From contig CALWZK010000010.1 in assembly GCA_944386015.1 (NCBI GenBank), positions 1-53,306 on the forward strand: DNA of 53,306 nucleotides, read 5' to 3'. This DNA is from an uncultured Faecalibacterium sp. GTDB lineage: Bacteria; Bacillota; Clostridia; Oscillospirales; Ruminococcaceae. Shown here in pieces: positions 15,977-24,241 of this stretch. The notes under the pieces were generated by a model that was not told where the DNA came from, ran no database searches, and was given only the letters and a program-made list of their open reading frames with translations. The stretch's first letter is position 1. Every line of letters begins with the position of its first letter. Made by a program: the position numbers and the translations under genes.

Positions 15977-16729
15977 ATGCTGGAACTCGAGCATATATCT
16001 TTTGACGTCCCGGGCGAATCCGGCCAGAAGGAGATCATCCGGGATATTTCTCTCACCATTCCCAACCAGACCTTTGTGGCCATCACCGGCCCCAACGGCG
16101 GCGGCAAATCCACCCTGGCCAAGCTGATCGCCGGCATCGAGCAGCCCACTTCGGGCCGCATCCTCTTTGACGGGGAGGACATCACCCACAAGAGCATCAC
16201 CGAGCGGGCCAACATGGGCATCAGCTATGCCTTCCAGCAGCCTGTCCGGTTCAAGGGGATCCAGGTGCTGGACCTGCTGCGGATCGCCGCAGGCAAGGAC
16301 CGCCCCCTCAGCATCACCGACGCCTGCGCCTACCTGTCCGAGGTGGGCCTGTGCGCCAAGGATTACGTCAACCGCGAAGTCAACGCCAGCCTGTCGGGCG
16401 GCGAGCTCAAGCGGATCGAGATTGCCACCGTCCTGGCCCGCGGCCAGAAGCTGTCGGTCTTTGATGAGCCCGAGGCCGGCATCGACCTGTGGAGCTTCCA
16501 GAACCTGATCGAGGTGTTCGAGCGGATGCAGCAGAAGAACACCGACGGCTCCATCGTGGTCATTTCGCACCAGGAGCGTATCCTGAACATCGCCGATGAA
16601 ATCATCGTGCTGGCGGCCGGCAAGGTCACCCAGAAGGGCCCCCGGGCAGAGATCCTGCCCGGCCTGCTGGGCACCACTTCGGCTGTGTCCGCCTGCAGCG
16701 CACTGGAACAGGGAGGCAGAAACGTATAA
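15977..16729 (+). CDS. sufC: SufC, ABC-type ATPase of Fe-S cluster assembly
   Basis: This 250-residue cytoplasmic ATPase partners the SufB/D scaffold in building Fe-S clusters. Motifs in order are Walker A GPNGGGKST (about residue 38), a Q-loop region SYAFQQPVRF, the ABC signature LSGGELKRIEIA (about 140), Walker B LSVFDEPEAGID with the D-loop, and the switch His ISHQ (about 196). GPNGGGKS and DEPEAGID are typical of SufC rather than transport ATPases. GAGGTG precedes the ATG. Its TAA overlaps the ATG of the next gene by one base, so both are made together. No sufD, sufS or sufU is adjacent. Confidence 0.94.
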   Translation: MLELEHISFDVPGESGQKEIIRDISLTIPNQTFVAITGPNGGGKSTLAKLIAGIEQPTSGRILFDGEDITHKSITERANMGISYAFQQPVRFKGIQVLDLLRIAAGKDRPLSITDACAYLSEVGLCAKDYVNREVNASLSGGELKRIEIATVLARGQKLSVFDEPEAGIDLWSFQNLIEVFERMQQKNTDGSIVVISHQERILNIADEIIVLAAGKVTQKGPRAEILPGLLGTTSAVSACSALEQGGRNV

Positions 16730-17649
16730 TGTTGGATAAGATTGAAAAGCAGATCCTGGCCGAAGTGGCCGACCTGCACGGCATACCCGAAGGCGCCTAC
16801 AACATCCGCGCCAACGGCCAGGCGGTGGCCCGCAACTCCACCGCCCACATCGACATCATCCCCAAGGACGACGGCACCGGCATCGACATCCACATCAAGC
16901 CCGGCACCAAGCACGAGAGCGTCCACATCCCTGTGGTGCTCAGCGAGAGCGGCCTGAAGGAGACGGTGTACAACGACTTTTTCATCGGGGACGACTGCGA
17001 CGTGCTGATCGTGGCCGGCTGCGGCATTGACAACTGCGGCAACCAGGACTCCGAGCACGACGGCATCCACCGGTTCCAGGTGGGCAAGAACTCCAAGGTC
17101 CGCTATGTGGAAAAGCACTACGGCCAGGGCGACGGCATGGGCATGCGGATCCTCAACCCCGTCACCGAAGTCCACCTGGATGAGGGCAGCTCGATGGAGA
17201 TGGAGATGGTCCAGATCAAGGGCGTGGACTCCACCAACCGCAAGACGGTGGCCGACCTGGCCGCCGGCGCCCGTCTGGTGGTCCGTGAGCGCCTGATGAC
17301 CCACGGCCGCCAGGTGGCCATCAGCGGCTACAACGTCACCCTGAACGGCGCCGGTTCCAGCGCCGACGTGGTGTCCCGCTCGGTGGCCCGGGAGCACTCC
17401 TACCAGAAGTTTGACGCCCTCATCACCGGCAACGCCCCCTGCTCGGGCCATTCCGAGTGCGATGCCATCATCATGGACCAGGCCCGGGTGCTGGCTGTGC
17501 CCCAGCTGGACGCCAACGACCTGGACGCTGCCCTGATCCACGAGGCCGCCATCGGCAAGATTGCCGGCGACCAGATCACCAAGCTGCTGACCCTGGGCCT
17601 CACCGAGGCCGAGGCCGAGGAGCAGATCATCCAGGGCTTCCTGAAGTAA
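16729..17649 (+). CDS. sufB: Short SufB/SufD-family scaffold protein (minimal SUF partner)
   Basis: This 306-residue member of the SufBD family forms the Fe-S scaffold with SufC. It is clearly shorter than classical SufB (about 460) or SufD (about 420), and consists mainly of the right-handed beta-helix core plus the C-terminal helical SufC-binding part (DANDLDAALIHEAAIGKIAGDQ to ITKLLTLGLTEAEAEEQIIQGF). Possible cluster or metal ligands include VAGCGIDNCGNQDSEHDGIH and GNAPCSGHSECDA. A two-gene sufC-sufB operon with nothing else is the layout of the minimal SUF (SMS-type) systems found in archaea and anaerobic Clostridia. The single protein probably forms homodimers in place of SufB-SufD. 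Confidence 0.9.
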   Translation: MLDKIEKQILAEVADLHGIPEGAYNIRANGQAVARNSTAHIDIIPKDDGTGIDIHIKPGTKHESVHIPVVLSESGLKETVYNDFFIGDDCDVLIVAGCGIDNCGNQDSEHDGIHRFQVGKNSKVRYVEKHYGQGDGMGMRILNPVTEVHLDEGSSMEMEMVQIKGVDSTNRKTVADLAAGARLVVRERLMTHGRQVAISGYNVTLNGAGSSADVVSRSVAREHSYQKFDALITGNAPCSGHSECDAIIMDQARVLAVPQLDANDLDAALIHEAAIGKIAGDQITKLLTLGLTEAEAEEQIIQGFLK

Positions 17650-17888
17650 GGTTCCCGCGCCGGGCTCTGTCCCTGCTGCCAGCCGCCGCAAAAACGGCGA
17701 TGCTGGGGAAATTTTCCCCTTTCTGTCCAACGAATGTTACAAAAATATAGAATTTTCGGTCAAATTGTAGTATACTTGGGCTATCCTATCCCCGGCCGCA
17801 GGCACGGGCCCGCCGTTGGCCTGCGGCACAAACGACAGACAAAGAGGGAAACACGCAGCGCAACTTTGACAGAGAAGGTGGAGGATTC

Positions 17889-18392
17889 ATGTTTCGTGGA
17901 GCAAATCGGTTTGAGCTGGATCAGATTATGGATGTCTATGCCCGGGCCCGGGCCTTCATGGCCGAAAACGGGAACCCGACCCAGTGGGGGGACAGCTATC
18001 CTTCCCGGGAACTGATCGAGGAGGACATCCTGTCCAACCGATTGTTTGTCTGTGTCATCAACGGTGAGCTGGAAGCGGTCTTTGCCTTCATCCTGGGGGA
18101 AGATCCCACCTACAAGGTCATCGAGGACGGCCAGTGGCTCAACGACCAGCCCTACGGCACCCTGCACCGGCTGGCCTCAGCCGGCCACCGCAAAGAGGTG
18201 GGCCGGATGGTCATCGACTGGTGCCTGGAGCACTGTGAAACCCTGCGGGCGGACACCCACGCCGACAACAAGATCATGCAGCACGTGCTGGAGTCCAACG
18301 GCTTCACCCGCTGCGGCATCATCCATGTGGCCGACGGCAGCCCCCGCATTGCCTATCAGAAACTGGGCATCCGCCAGTCCCTGCGGGAGTGA
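17889..18392 (+). CDS. GNAT-family N-acetyltransferase
   Basis: This is a 167-residue protein with the general GNAT layout: an N-terminal MDVYARARAFMAENGNPTQWG segment, strands carrying INGELEAVFAFILGEDPTY, then LHRLASAGHRKEVGRMVIDWC where the acetyl-CoA pyrophosphate loop lies, and LRADTHADNKIMQHVLESNGFTRCGII, the typical C-terminal arm. GGTGGAGG stands before the ATG. A GCCGCAGGC / GCCTGCGGC hairpin lies in the leader (about 17791-17825). The acceptor substrate is unknown. It is a single gene with its own terminator. Confidence 0.85.
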   Translation: MFRGANRFELDQIMDVYARARAFMAENGNPTQWGDSYPSRELIEEDILSNRLFVCVINGELEAVFAFILGEDPTYKVIEDGQWLNDQPYGTLHRLASAGHRKEVGRMVIDWCLEHCETLRADTHADNKIMQHVLESNGFTRCGIIHVADGSPRIAYQKLGIRQSLRE

Positions 18393-18420
18393 TTCCGCCG
18401 GGCGGCAGGCATGCATTGCA

Positions 18421-18450
18421 AAGGGGACGGCGTCAGCCGTCCCCTTTTTT
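18421..18450 (+). terminator. Terminator of the acetyltransferase gene
   Basis: GGGGACGG pairs with CCGTCCCC over a six-base loop and is followed by six Ts. The epimerase ribosome site begins about 20 bases later. Confidence 0.93.
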
Positions 18451-18484
18451 GATATTCCTCTTTTTTGATATGAGGTGAATGGCT

Positions 18485-19582
18485 ATGAAGATTACGCAAG
18501 TCCGTCTGGGGCGGCTGTCTGTGCCCCTGCGGGTCCCCTTCAAGACCGCCCTGCGGCGGGTGGACCAGGTCAACGACATTGTGGTGGAGCTTCACACCGA
18601 CACCGGCGCGGTGGGCTATGGCGAAGCGCCTCCCACCGGCCCCATCACCGGCGACACTGCCGGCGGCATACTGGGGGGCATCCGGGAGCTGATCGCCCCC
18701 GTGATCCTGAACCAGGAGGTGGATGACTTCGAGGCCCTCACCGCCAAGGTCCAGAAGGCGGGGGTTCACAACACCAGCGCCAAGGCCGCAGTGGACATGG
18801 CCCTGTGGGACCTCTACGGCCAGCTGCACCACATCCCGGTCCACAAGCTGCTGGGGGGCGCCCGGCGCACCCTGGTCACCGACATCACCATCAGCGTCAA
18901 TCCCCCCGAGGAGATGGCGAAAGACGCCCTGGACGCGGTGGCCCGGGGCTACGACTGTCTGAAGGTGAAAGTGGGGGATGACCCCGCCCTGGACACCGCC
19001 CGTCTGGCGGCGGTCCGCAAGGCGGTGGGGGACGACGTCTGCATCCGCATCGACGCCAACCAGGCCTGGGCTCCCCGGCAGGCGGTGCGGATTCTCAACG
19101 AGATGCAGGACAAGGGCCTGGCCCTGGAGCTGGTGGAGCAGCCGGTGGCGGCAGCCGACCTGGAAGGTCTGGCCTACGTCACCCGGAACAGCTGGGTGCC
19201 TGTGATGGCGGACGAGAGCGTATTCAGTCCCCTGGACGCCATGAAGATTTTCCAGACCCGCGCGGCGGACTATGTCAACATCAAGCTGATGAAGTGCGGC
19301 GGCATCACCAACGCCCTCCGCATTGCCTCTGCGGCCCAGGTCTACGGCGTCGAGTGCATGATCGGCTGCATGCTGGAAGCGAAGATCGCCGTCAACGCGG
19401 CGGTGGAGCTGGCCTGCGCCCGCAGCATCATCACCCGTGTGGACCTGGACGGCCCCGTCCTGTGCAGCGTGGACCCCATCCAGGGCGGCGCCCGCTTCGA
19501 CGAAAAGTACATCACCGTCTCGGACGACCCCGGCCTCGGCATCCACGGCATCGACGCACCTTACTTTTCTGAAGAAAAGTAA
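18485..19582 (+). CDS. Dipeptide epimerase (enolase superfamily)
   Basis: This 365-residue enzyme of the muconate-lactonizing subgroup probably interconverts L-Ala-D/L-Glu or related dipeptides during murein peptide recycling. Catalytic features are the KxK acid/base Lys in LKVKVGDD (about residue 158), the Mg ligands in IRIDANQAW, VEQPV and MADES, and the second Lys in NIKLMKCGG. The specificity region near the C-terminus is ECMIGCMLE. The start was placed at 18485 (MKITQVRL) because GAGGTG lies seven bases before it; the ATG at 18479 is too close. The last codons (YFSEEK) are encoded inside the hairpin of the post-stop repeat. The exact dipeptide is inferred. Confidence 0.9.
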   Translation: MKITQVRLGRLSVPLRVPFKTALRRVDQVNDIVVELHTDTGAVGYGEAPPTGPITGDTAGGILGGIRELIAPVILNQEVDDFEALTAKVQKAGVHNTSAKAAVDMALWDLYGQLHHIPVHKLLGGARRTLVTDITISVNPPEEMAKDALDAVARGYDCLKVKVGDDPALDTARLAAVRKAVGDDVCIRIDANQAWAPRQAVRILNEMQDKGLALELVEQPVAAADLEGLAYVTRNSWVPVMADESVFSPLDAMKIFQTRAADYVNIKLMKCGGITNALRIASAAQVYGVECMIGCMLEAKIAVNAAVELACARSIITRVDLDGPVLCSVDPIQGGARFDEKYITVSDDPGLGIHGIDAPYFSEEK

Positions 19583-19745
19583 GCAAAAGACTTTTCAACT
19601 GGTACCACTAACTGCCTGGTCCTCACAAGGCCCTGCCGGCGGTACACTTCCAACCTCTTTACAAGGCTCCCGGCCTGCGGCCCTGTGAGTCCAAAGCAAT
19701 ATCATATCCCTGTTCCTGTTTTCAGGAGCGGGGATTTTTTATTTT
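19562..19745 (+). repeat. Post-stop structured repeat, complete copy with terminator
   Basis: The copy begins with TTACTTTTCT / AGAAAAGTAA, a hairpin that contains the end of the epimerase gene including its stop codon. It continues AAGCAAAAGACTTTTCA, then GGTACCAC, then a long imperfect stem (CTCACAAGGCC at 19623-19633 with GGCCCTGTGAG at 19679-19689), and ends in a terminator. Base by base it matches 53089-53247 closely, and in outline the tandem copies at 1-231. It looks like a dispersed non-coding element that supplies 3' ends. Confidence 0.78.
19707..19745 (+). terminator. Terminator at the end of the repeat
   Basis: CCC(TG)TTCCTG, a four-base loop, CAGGA(GC)GGGG, then ATTTTTTATTTT. The same left arm at 53.23 kb has lost its right arm to an inserted element. 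Confidence 0.8.
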
Positions 19746-20666
19746 GCAGGATTGCTCCAGGTTTCGAGCCCCACGGGGGCGGCGGCGCAGCCGCGGGGGA
19801 ACCGCTATGGGTGGAGGGCTGCGCAGCCGAGCGCTGCCTGCGGCAGATGCAGCGAGGCGGAGCAGGGGCAGCGGTCTGCTTTTTGCAAGCGGGCTCCGTC
19901 CCGCGCTGCAAAAACAGGGCACCGCAACCCGGAGGGTTTAGATCAAAAATAAGTCCCAGTCTGCCCAGACGTTCGCAGTCACGCGCCAGCGTACAGCTGG
20001 CGCATTTTTTGCAACCGGAGCAGCGTTTCAAAGGCCGTTAAGAAAAATGCATCTGCCGCCGTTTTAGCGTGTTGGTGGTTTCAATGGGCCAGGCAGAGTG
20101 TCGCATTTTTTAGGCCTTTGTTCGCTGCGACTTCTTCTTGTGAGTCCAGAGGTTTCCTCTGGTCGTTGCGGGAGGGTAGGGAGTCCAGAGGGGGTAGGGA
20201 GGGGGATTCGAAACACCCTCCCTCCCCCTCTGGGCCAGCGCAGCGTCCGACGGGCCGGACGGGCCGGACAGCGCTAAAGGAAAAAGCCTGGGTCTTTATT
20301 TATGATCTTAACCCACCCTCCACCCCTTTAATGTGTCCCCCCTGCCGCTGCGGGGCATCCCCCTTTCGGGGGAATAAGCCACAAACCGCTCTTCCTAAAT
20401 GGCAGCCAGCCCTCGCCTCAGCCGTCTTCGTTTTAACTTTAACAAATCAAAGCAGTGCTTCCCTGAATCCTATCATAAGATTCCCCCTTACACCCCTGCC
20501 GGTTTCGATGATAAAAGAGATGCCTGAAACCCCTTTCCCGGCCTGCCCGGCCCGATGCTGCCTCCTCAACTGAAAATCATTTGCAGTTTTGGGCGGTCAT
20601 TTTCCACAAAAAAGGCGCCTTTGCGGCATAAAATTCACCGCCGCTGTACATTTTGACAAAATCATC
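19746..20666. other. Gene-free region with GC-rich inverted repeats
   Basis: No credible coding frame was found. The region contains a TTTTTGCA-type hairpin around 19878-19918, a strong terminator-like hairpin GCGCCAGC / GCTGGCGC followed by ATTTTTT (19983-20010), a large imperfect hairpin CCAGAGGGGG...CCCCCTCTGG (20185-20233), and a GCGGGGCATCCCCC / GGGGG element near 20348-20372. The frame-free, hairpin-rich make-up suggests decayed or repetitive DNA, possibly with an untranslated RNA ending at 20010. Confidence 0.5.
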
Positions 20667-20695
20667 TTGACCTTTCAGGGCAGAATAGATAATAT
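20667..20695 (+). promoter_or_regulatory. Promoter of the transketolase operon
   Basis: TTGACC (20667-20672), a 17-base spacer and TAATAT (20690-20695), about 100 bases before the first gene. Confidence 0.7.
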
Positions 20696-20797
20696 TAGGT
20701 TGGAATACAGTGTGTCTCCGGCATTCCGGCATCAGCGCTCGCTTTTTGCGGGCCCATCCAATCCAGGAGACGAACAGTGCAAATGGAAGGACGATCT

Positions 20798-21652
20798 ATG
20801 ACAAACGCAGAAAAACTTGCCCTGCAAAAACGCGCCTGCCACATTCGCATCGGCGTGATTGAGAGCACCCACAGCGCCAAATGCGGTCATCCCGGTGGCA
20901 GCTTGTCCATCGCAGAGGTGCTGTCCTTTTTGTACTTCCGGGAAATGCGGGTAGACCCCGCCAACCCCGCCTGGCCCAACCGGGACCGTCTGGTCCTCTC
21001 CAAGGGCCACGCAGCCCCGGCCCTTTATTCGGCTCTGGCCGAGCGCGGCTTCTTCCCCGTTGAGGAGCTGAAAACCCTCCGCCACATGGGCAGCCGCCTC
21101 CAGGGTCATCCCAATATGAACACCGTCCCCGGCGTCGATATGTCCACCGGCAGCCTGGGCCAGGGCATCTCTGCCGCCTGCGGCATGGCCCTGGGCGCCA
21201 AGACCAAGGGTCTGGACGACGTGCGGGTCTACGCCATCGTGGGCGACGGCGAGATCGAGGAAGGCGAGTGCTGGGAGGCCTTCATGTTTGCTTCCCACTA
21301 CAAGCTGGATAACCTCTGCGTCTTCCTGGACCTGAACCACCTGCAGATCGATGGCAGCATCGAAAAGGTTATGAACAGCGCACCCCAGGACAAGAAGCTG
21401 GAGGCTTTCGGCTTCAACGTCCTGAGCATTGATGGTCACGATTTTGACCAGATCGAGGCAGCCGTCGAGGCATTCCATGCCGAGAAGGGCCGCCCCACCT
21501 TCATCATCCTCAACACCACCAAGGGCAAAGGCGTCTCCTATATGGAGAACGAGGTCGACTGGCACGGCAAAGCCCCCGGTGACGCCGATTATGCCACCGC
21601 CATGGACGAGCTGAAGGCCGCCCTGGCCCAGCTGGAAAAGGAGGAGGGCTAA
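20798..21652 (+). CDS. Transketolase, N-terminal (ThDP-binding) subunit
   Basis: This 284-residue protein is the first half of a split transketolase of the non-oxidative pentose phosphate pathway. Seen are AKCGHPGGSLSIAEVL (HxxxG...), LVLSKGHAAPALYSAL, LGQGISAACGMALG and the ThDP/Mg motif GDGEIEEGECWEA. The ATG at 20798 (MTNAEK) has GGAAGG upstream; an ATG at 20777 would lack a site. The catalytic second half is encoded one base downstream, so the two subunits are made together and form the enzyme. Split transketolases are common in Clostridia and archaea. Confidence 0.94.
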   Translation: MTNAEKLALQKRACHIRIGVIESTHSAKCGHPGGSLSIAEVLSFLYFREMRVDPANPAWPNRDRLVLSKGHAAPALYSALAERGFFPVEELKTLRHMGSRLQGHPNMNTVPGVDMSTGSLGQGISAACGMALGAKTKGLDDVRVYAIVGDGEIEEGECWEAFMFASHYKLDNLCVFLDLNHLQIDGSIEKVMNSAPQDKKLEAFGFNVLSIDGHDFDQIEAAVEAFHAEKGRPTFIILNTTKGKGVSYMENEVDWHGKAPGDADYATAMDELKAALAQLEKEEG

Positions 21653-21653
21653 C

Positions 21654-22598
21654 ATGGCACAAGGAAAGAATATCGCAACCCGTGACAGCTACGGCGCCAC
21701 CCTCCGGGAACTGGCTGCTGAGCATCCCGACCTGGTGGTGCTGGACGCCGACCTGTCGGCTGCCACCCGCACCTCCATGTTCCAGGCCGTGGCCCCCGAG
21801 CGCTTCTTTGACTGCGGCATTGCCGAGGCCAACATGATCGGCGTGGCCGCCGGCCTGTCCACCATGGGGCTGACTCCCTTCGTGTCCAGCTTCGCCATGT
21901 TCGCCGCCGCCCGGGCCTACGAGCAGATCCTGAACTCCATCGCCTATCCTCACCTGAACGTCAAGATCGGCGCCTCCCACGGCGGCATCTCGGTGGGTGA
22001 GGACGGCGCTTCCCACCAGTGCTGCGAGGACTTCGCCCTGATGCGCTCCCTCCCCGGCATGACCGTCATCTGCCCCTCCGACGACGTCGAGGCCCGGGCC
22101 GCTGTCCGCGCCGCCTACGAGATGAAGGGCCCGGTCTACCTGCGGTTCGGCCGTCTGGCTGTCCCCGTGTTCCATGACCCCGACCACTACACCTTCACCA
22201 TCGGCAAGGGCGAAAAGATCACCGAGGGCAACGACATTGCCATCATCGCCACCGGCCTGGAGGTCAACGAGGCCCGCATTGCCGCTGAGCATCTGGCCCA
22301 GCAGGGCATCGGCGCCCGGGTGCTGAACATCCACACCATCAAGCCCCTGGACGAGGATCTGATTCTGGACGCCGCCCGGGACTGCCGGATGGTCATCACC
22401 TGCGAAGAGCACAGCGTCATCGGCGGCCTGGGCGAGGCTGTCTGCTCGCTGCTCAGCGAAAAGATGCCTGTGCCCGTCCGCCGCATCGGCATCCAGGACC
22501 GGTTCGCCTGCTCCGGCCCTGCATGGGACCTGATCCACGCCTTCGGCCTGGATGCAGCCGCCATCGAAAAGACCGCCCACGAGATGCTGGGCTACTGA
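21654..22598 (+). CDS. Transketolase, C-terminal (pyrimidine-binding) subunit
   Basis: This 314-residue partner of the preceding subunit carries the PYR and C-terminal domains. It shows VVLDADLSAATRTSMFQ, the catalytic Glu region FFDCGIAEANMIGVAAGLS, GASHGGISVGEDGASHQ and the C-terminal domain with VITCEEHSVIGGLGEAV. Length and domain split match other two-gene transketolases. It is the last gene of the operon and is followed at once by a strong terminator. Confidence 0.94.
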   Translation: MAQGKNIATRDSYGATLRELAAEHPDLVVLDADLSAATRTSMFQAVAPERFFDCGIAEANMIGVAAGLSTMGLTPFVSSFAMFAAARAYEQILNSIAYPHLNVKIGASHGGISVGEDGASHQCCEDFALMRSLPGMTVICPSDDVEARAAVRAAYEMKGPVYLRFGRLAVPVFHDPDHYTFTIGKGEKITEGNDIAIIATGLEVNEARIAAEHLAQQGIGARVLNIHTIKPLDEDLILDAARDCRMVITCEEHSVIGGLGEAVCSLLSEKMPVPVRRIGIQDRFACSGPAWDLIHAFGLDAAAIEKTAHEMLGY

Positions 22599-22624
22599 TT
22601 TTCCTTCGGAATCCAAGGCAACAG

Positions 22625-22658
22625 GGGAGCCGCTGCCAGCGCAGCGGCTCCCTTTTTT
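22625..22658 (+). terminator. Terminator of the transketolase operon
   Basis: A perfect 12-bp stem GGGAGCCGCTGC / GCAGCGGCTCCC is followed by six Ts. Confidence 0.95.
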
Positions 22659-22669
22659 GTCTGCCGGGC

Positions 22670-22706
22670 AAAAAAAGCGGCGCGCCCGGGGGTTCGGGCG
22701 CGCCGC
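22670..22706 (-). terminator. Terminator of trxA
   Basis: On the minus strand GCGGCGCGCCCG pairs with CGGGCGCGCCGC and is followed by six Ts. It sits back to back with the transketolase terminator. Confidence 0.93.
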
Positions 22707-22761
22707 AAAGGGGTTTTGGGGTTTCAGTGTTGGGGGATTATGCGTTTTGGTCCTCTATCTT

Positions 22762-23073
22762 TTATACATCCAGCAGAGCCAGGACGCCGGCCTTGGGGCG
22801 GGAGCCCACCGACTGGTTCACCAGCTTGCCGTCCTTGAACACCAGCAGGGTGGGGATGCTCATGACGCCGAACTGGCCAGCCAGCTCAGGCTGCTCGTCC
22901 ACGTTCACCTTGCCCACCTTGACGTCGGGCCGCTCCTCAGCCACCTGGTCCACAATGGGGGACAGCATGCGGCAGGGGCCGCACCAGGTTGCCCAGAAGT
23001 CCAGCAGGACAGGCTTGCTGCTCTGCAGCACTTCGCTTGCAAAATTCTCTTTGGTAATGGTAACAACAGACAT
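22762..23073 (-). CDS. trxA: Thioredoxin
   Basis: The 103-residue redox protein reduces cytoplasmic disulfides. It has the active site WATWCGPCRM (Cys32-Gly-Pro-Cys35 type), the buried Asp in LLDFWA, and the cis-Pro segment VMSIPTLLVFKDG. The ATG at 23073 is preceded by GGGAGGT; the open frame runs 20 codons further but without a site. No thioredoxin reductase is adjacent. Transcription seems to start about 180 bases upstream and to pass an intrinsic terminator in the leader. Confidence 0.96.
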   Translation of the reverse strand: MSVVTITKENFASEVLQSSKPVLLDFWATWCGPCRMLSPIVDQVAEERPDVKVGKVNVDEQPELAGQFGVMSIPTLLVFKDGKLVNQSVGSRPKAGVLALLDV

Positions 23074-23191
23074 TTCTTTTACCTCCCATGTGGCCGGTGC
23101 ATTGGGCCCGGCGGCTTTGTTCTTTCCGGCCATAGTATATCCCAGTCAAAGTCCCTTTTTCCGTAACTGTGTCACTGAATTTCCTCTTTGC

Positions 23192-23229
23192 AAAAAACAA
23201 GCGCCCTGCCGTCAAAAGGCGGAGGGCGC
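23192..23229 (-). terminator. Intrinsic terminator inside the trxA leader
   Basis: On the minus strand GCGCCCT pairs with AGGGCGC (inner CCGCC/GGC pairs possible) and is followed by TTGTTTTTT. It lies between the trxA promoter and gene, about 25-60 bases after the predicted start point, and would cut most transcripts to a very short RNA. Confidence 0.7.
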
Positions 23230-23260
23230 AGTTTCTTGTTTATACAACGGTATACATTTA

Positions 23261-23289
23261 TATATAGCACACCTGTACCAACAAGTCAA
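23261..23289 (-). promoter_or_regulatory. Strong promoter upstream of trxA
   Basis: On the minus strand TTGACT (23284-23289), 17 bases, then TATATA (23261-23266) followed by TAA. No other promoter of this quality precedes trxA. The remaining gap up to the GntR gene holds no other gene. Confidence 0.72.
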
Positions 23290-23480
23290 GCCCAAATGCG
23301 ATTTTTTCTTACTTTTTGGCATGCCGCACAAAATTGCGGGTTGATTTTTGCAAGTTTTTGCTGTAAACTTGTAACAGTAAACTAGCGGGTTCTTACGCCT
23401 CATCCGCTAATGAAAATGTCCGGCGGACCAGTTGTCTGTTCGCCGAAATCCCCCGGCAGGCAGCAGAGAGGATGACCTTT

Positions 23481-24215
23481 ATGCCCCGTTCCAAATTTGG
23501 TGATATTTACCGCGATTTAAAAACCAGGATTGAGGATGGCGAATACCCCTACCAGTCCCTGGTCCCTTCCGAGAACACCCTCGTCTCTGTGTACGGATGC
23601 TCACGCAACACCGTCCGCCGGGCTCTGGCGGGCCTGATCGAGGCCGGCTATGTCCAGCCCATCCAGGGCAAAGGGGTGCGGGTGCTTTACCGGCCCGCAG
23701 CCAAATCCCCCTTTACCCTGGGGCGGATGGAGAGCTTTCACGAAACAGCCATGCGCTGCCGCACCCATTACGAAACCAAGGTCGTCCATTTTTCCATGAC
23801 CCAGACCGACACGGCCCTGGCCGCCGCCAGCGGGTTTCCCCTTCAGGTGGATGTCTACCATGTGGAGCGGGTGCGGATTGTGGAGGGCCGGGCCCTGATC
23901 CTGGACGACAGCTATTTTCTGCGGTCGGTGGTCACCGCCCTCACCCCCGAAGCCGCCGCAGATTCCATCTATTCCTATCTGGAGCGGGAGCTGGGCATCC
24001 AGATCATGACCAGCAAGCGGACCATCACAGTGGAGCGGGCCACGCCGGAGGACCGGCTGTACCTGGATATGGGCAGCTTTGACTGCATGGCGGTGGTCAC
24101 CAACCAGGCCTTTGATTCCGACGGCATCCTCTTTGAATATACGGTCTCCCACTATCACCCCGAGTACTTCCGGTTTCAGGATACGGCCAGCCGCCGCACC
24201 AAGAAAACCGATTGA
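23481..24215 (+). CDS. GntR/HutC-family transcriptional regulator with UTRA domain
   Basis: This 244-residue regulator has an N-terminal winged helix (KFGDIYRDLKTRIEDGEY, VPSENTLVSVYGCSRNTVRR, ALAGLIEAGYVQPIQGKGVRV) and a C-terminal UTRA ligand domain ending VTNQAFDSDGILFEYTVSHY. The overall form recalls TreR (trehalose) and other sugar-phosphate repressors. The start at 23481 has AGAGAGG ten bases upstream; the ATG at 23472 directly abuts it. Upstream there are repeats GTAAAC (23363), GTAACA (23371) and GTAAAC (23377), which could be its own operator. No sugar uptake gene is next to it, so the ligand is unknown. Confidence 0.9.
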   Translation: MPRSKFGDIYRDLKTRIEDGEYPYQSLVPSENTLVSVYGCSRNTVRRALAGLIEAGYVQPIQGKGVRVLYRPAAKSPFTLGRMESFHETAMRCRTHYETKVVHFSMTQTDTALAAASGFPLQVDVYHVERVRIVEGRALILDDSYFLRSVVTALTPEAAADSIYSYLERELGIQIMTSKRTITVERATPEDRLYLDMGSFDCMAVVTNQAFDSDGILFEYTVSHYHPEYFRFQDTASRRTKKTD

Positions 24216-24241
24216 ATTTCATCCTTTTGCCTCACGCAAAG

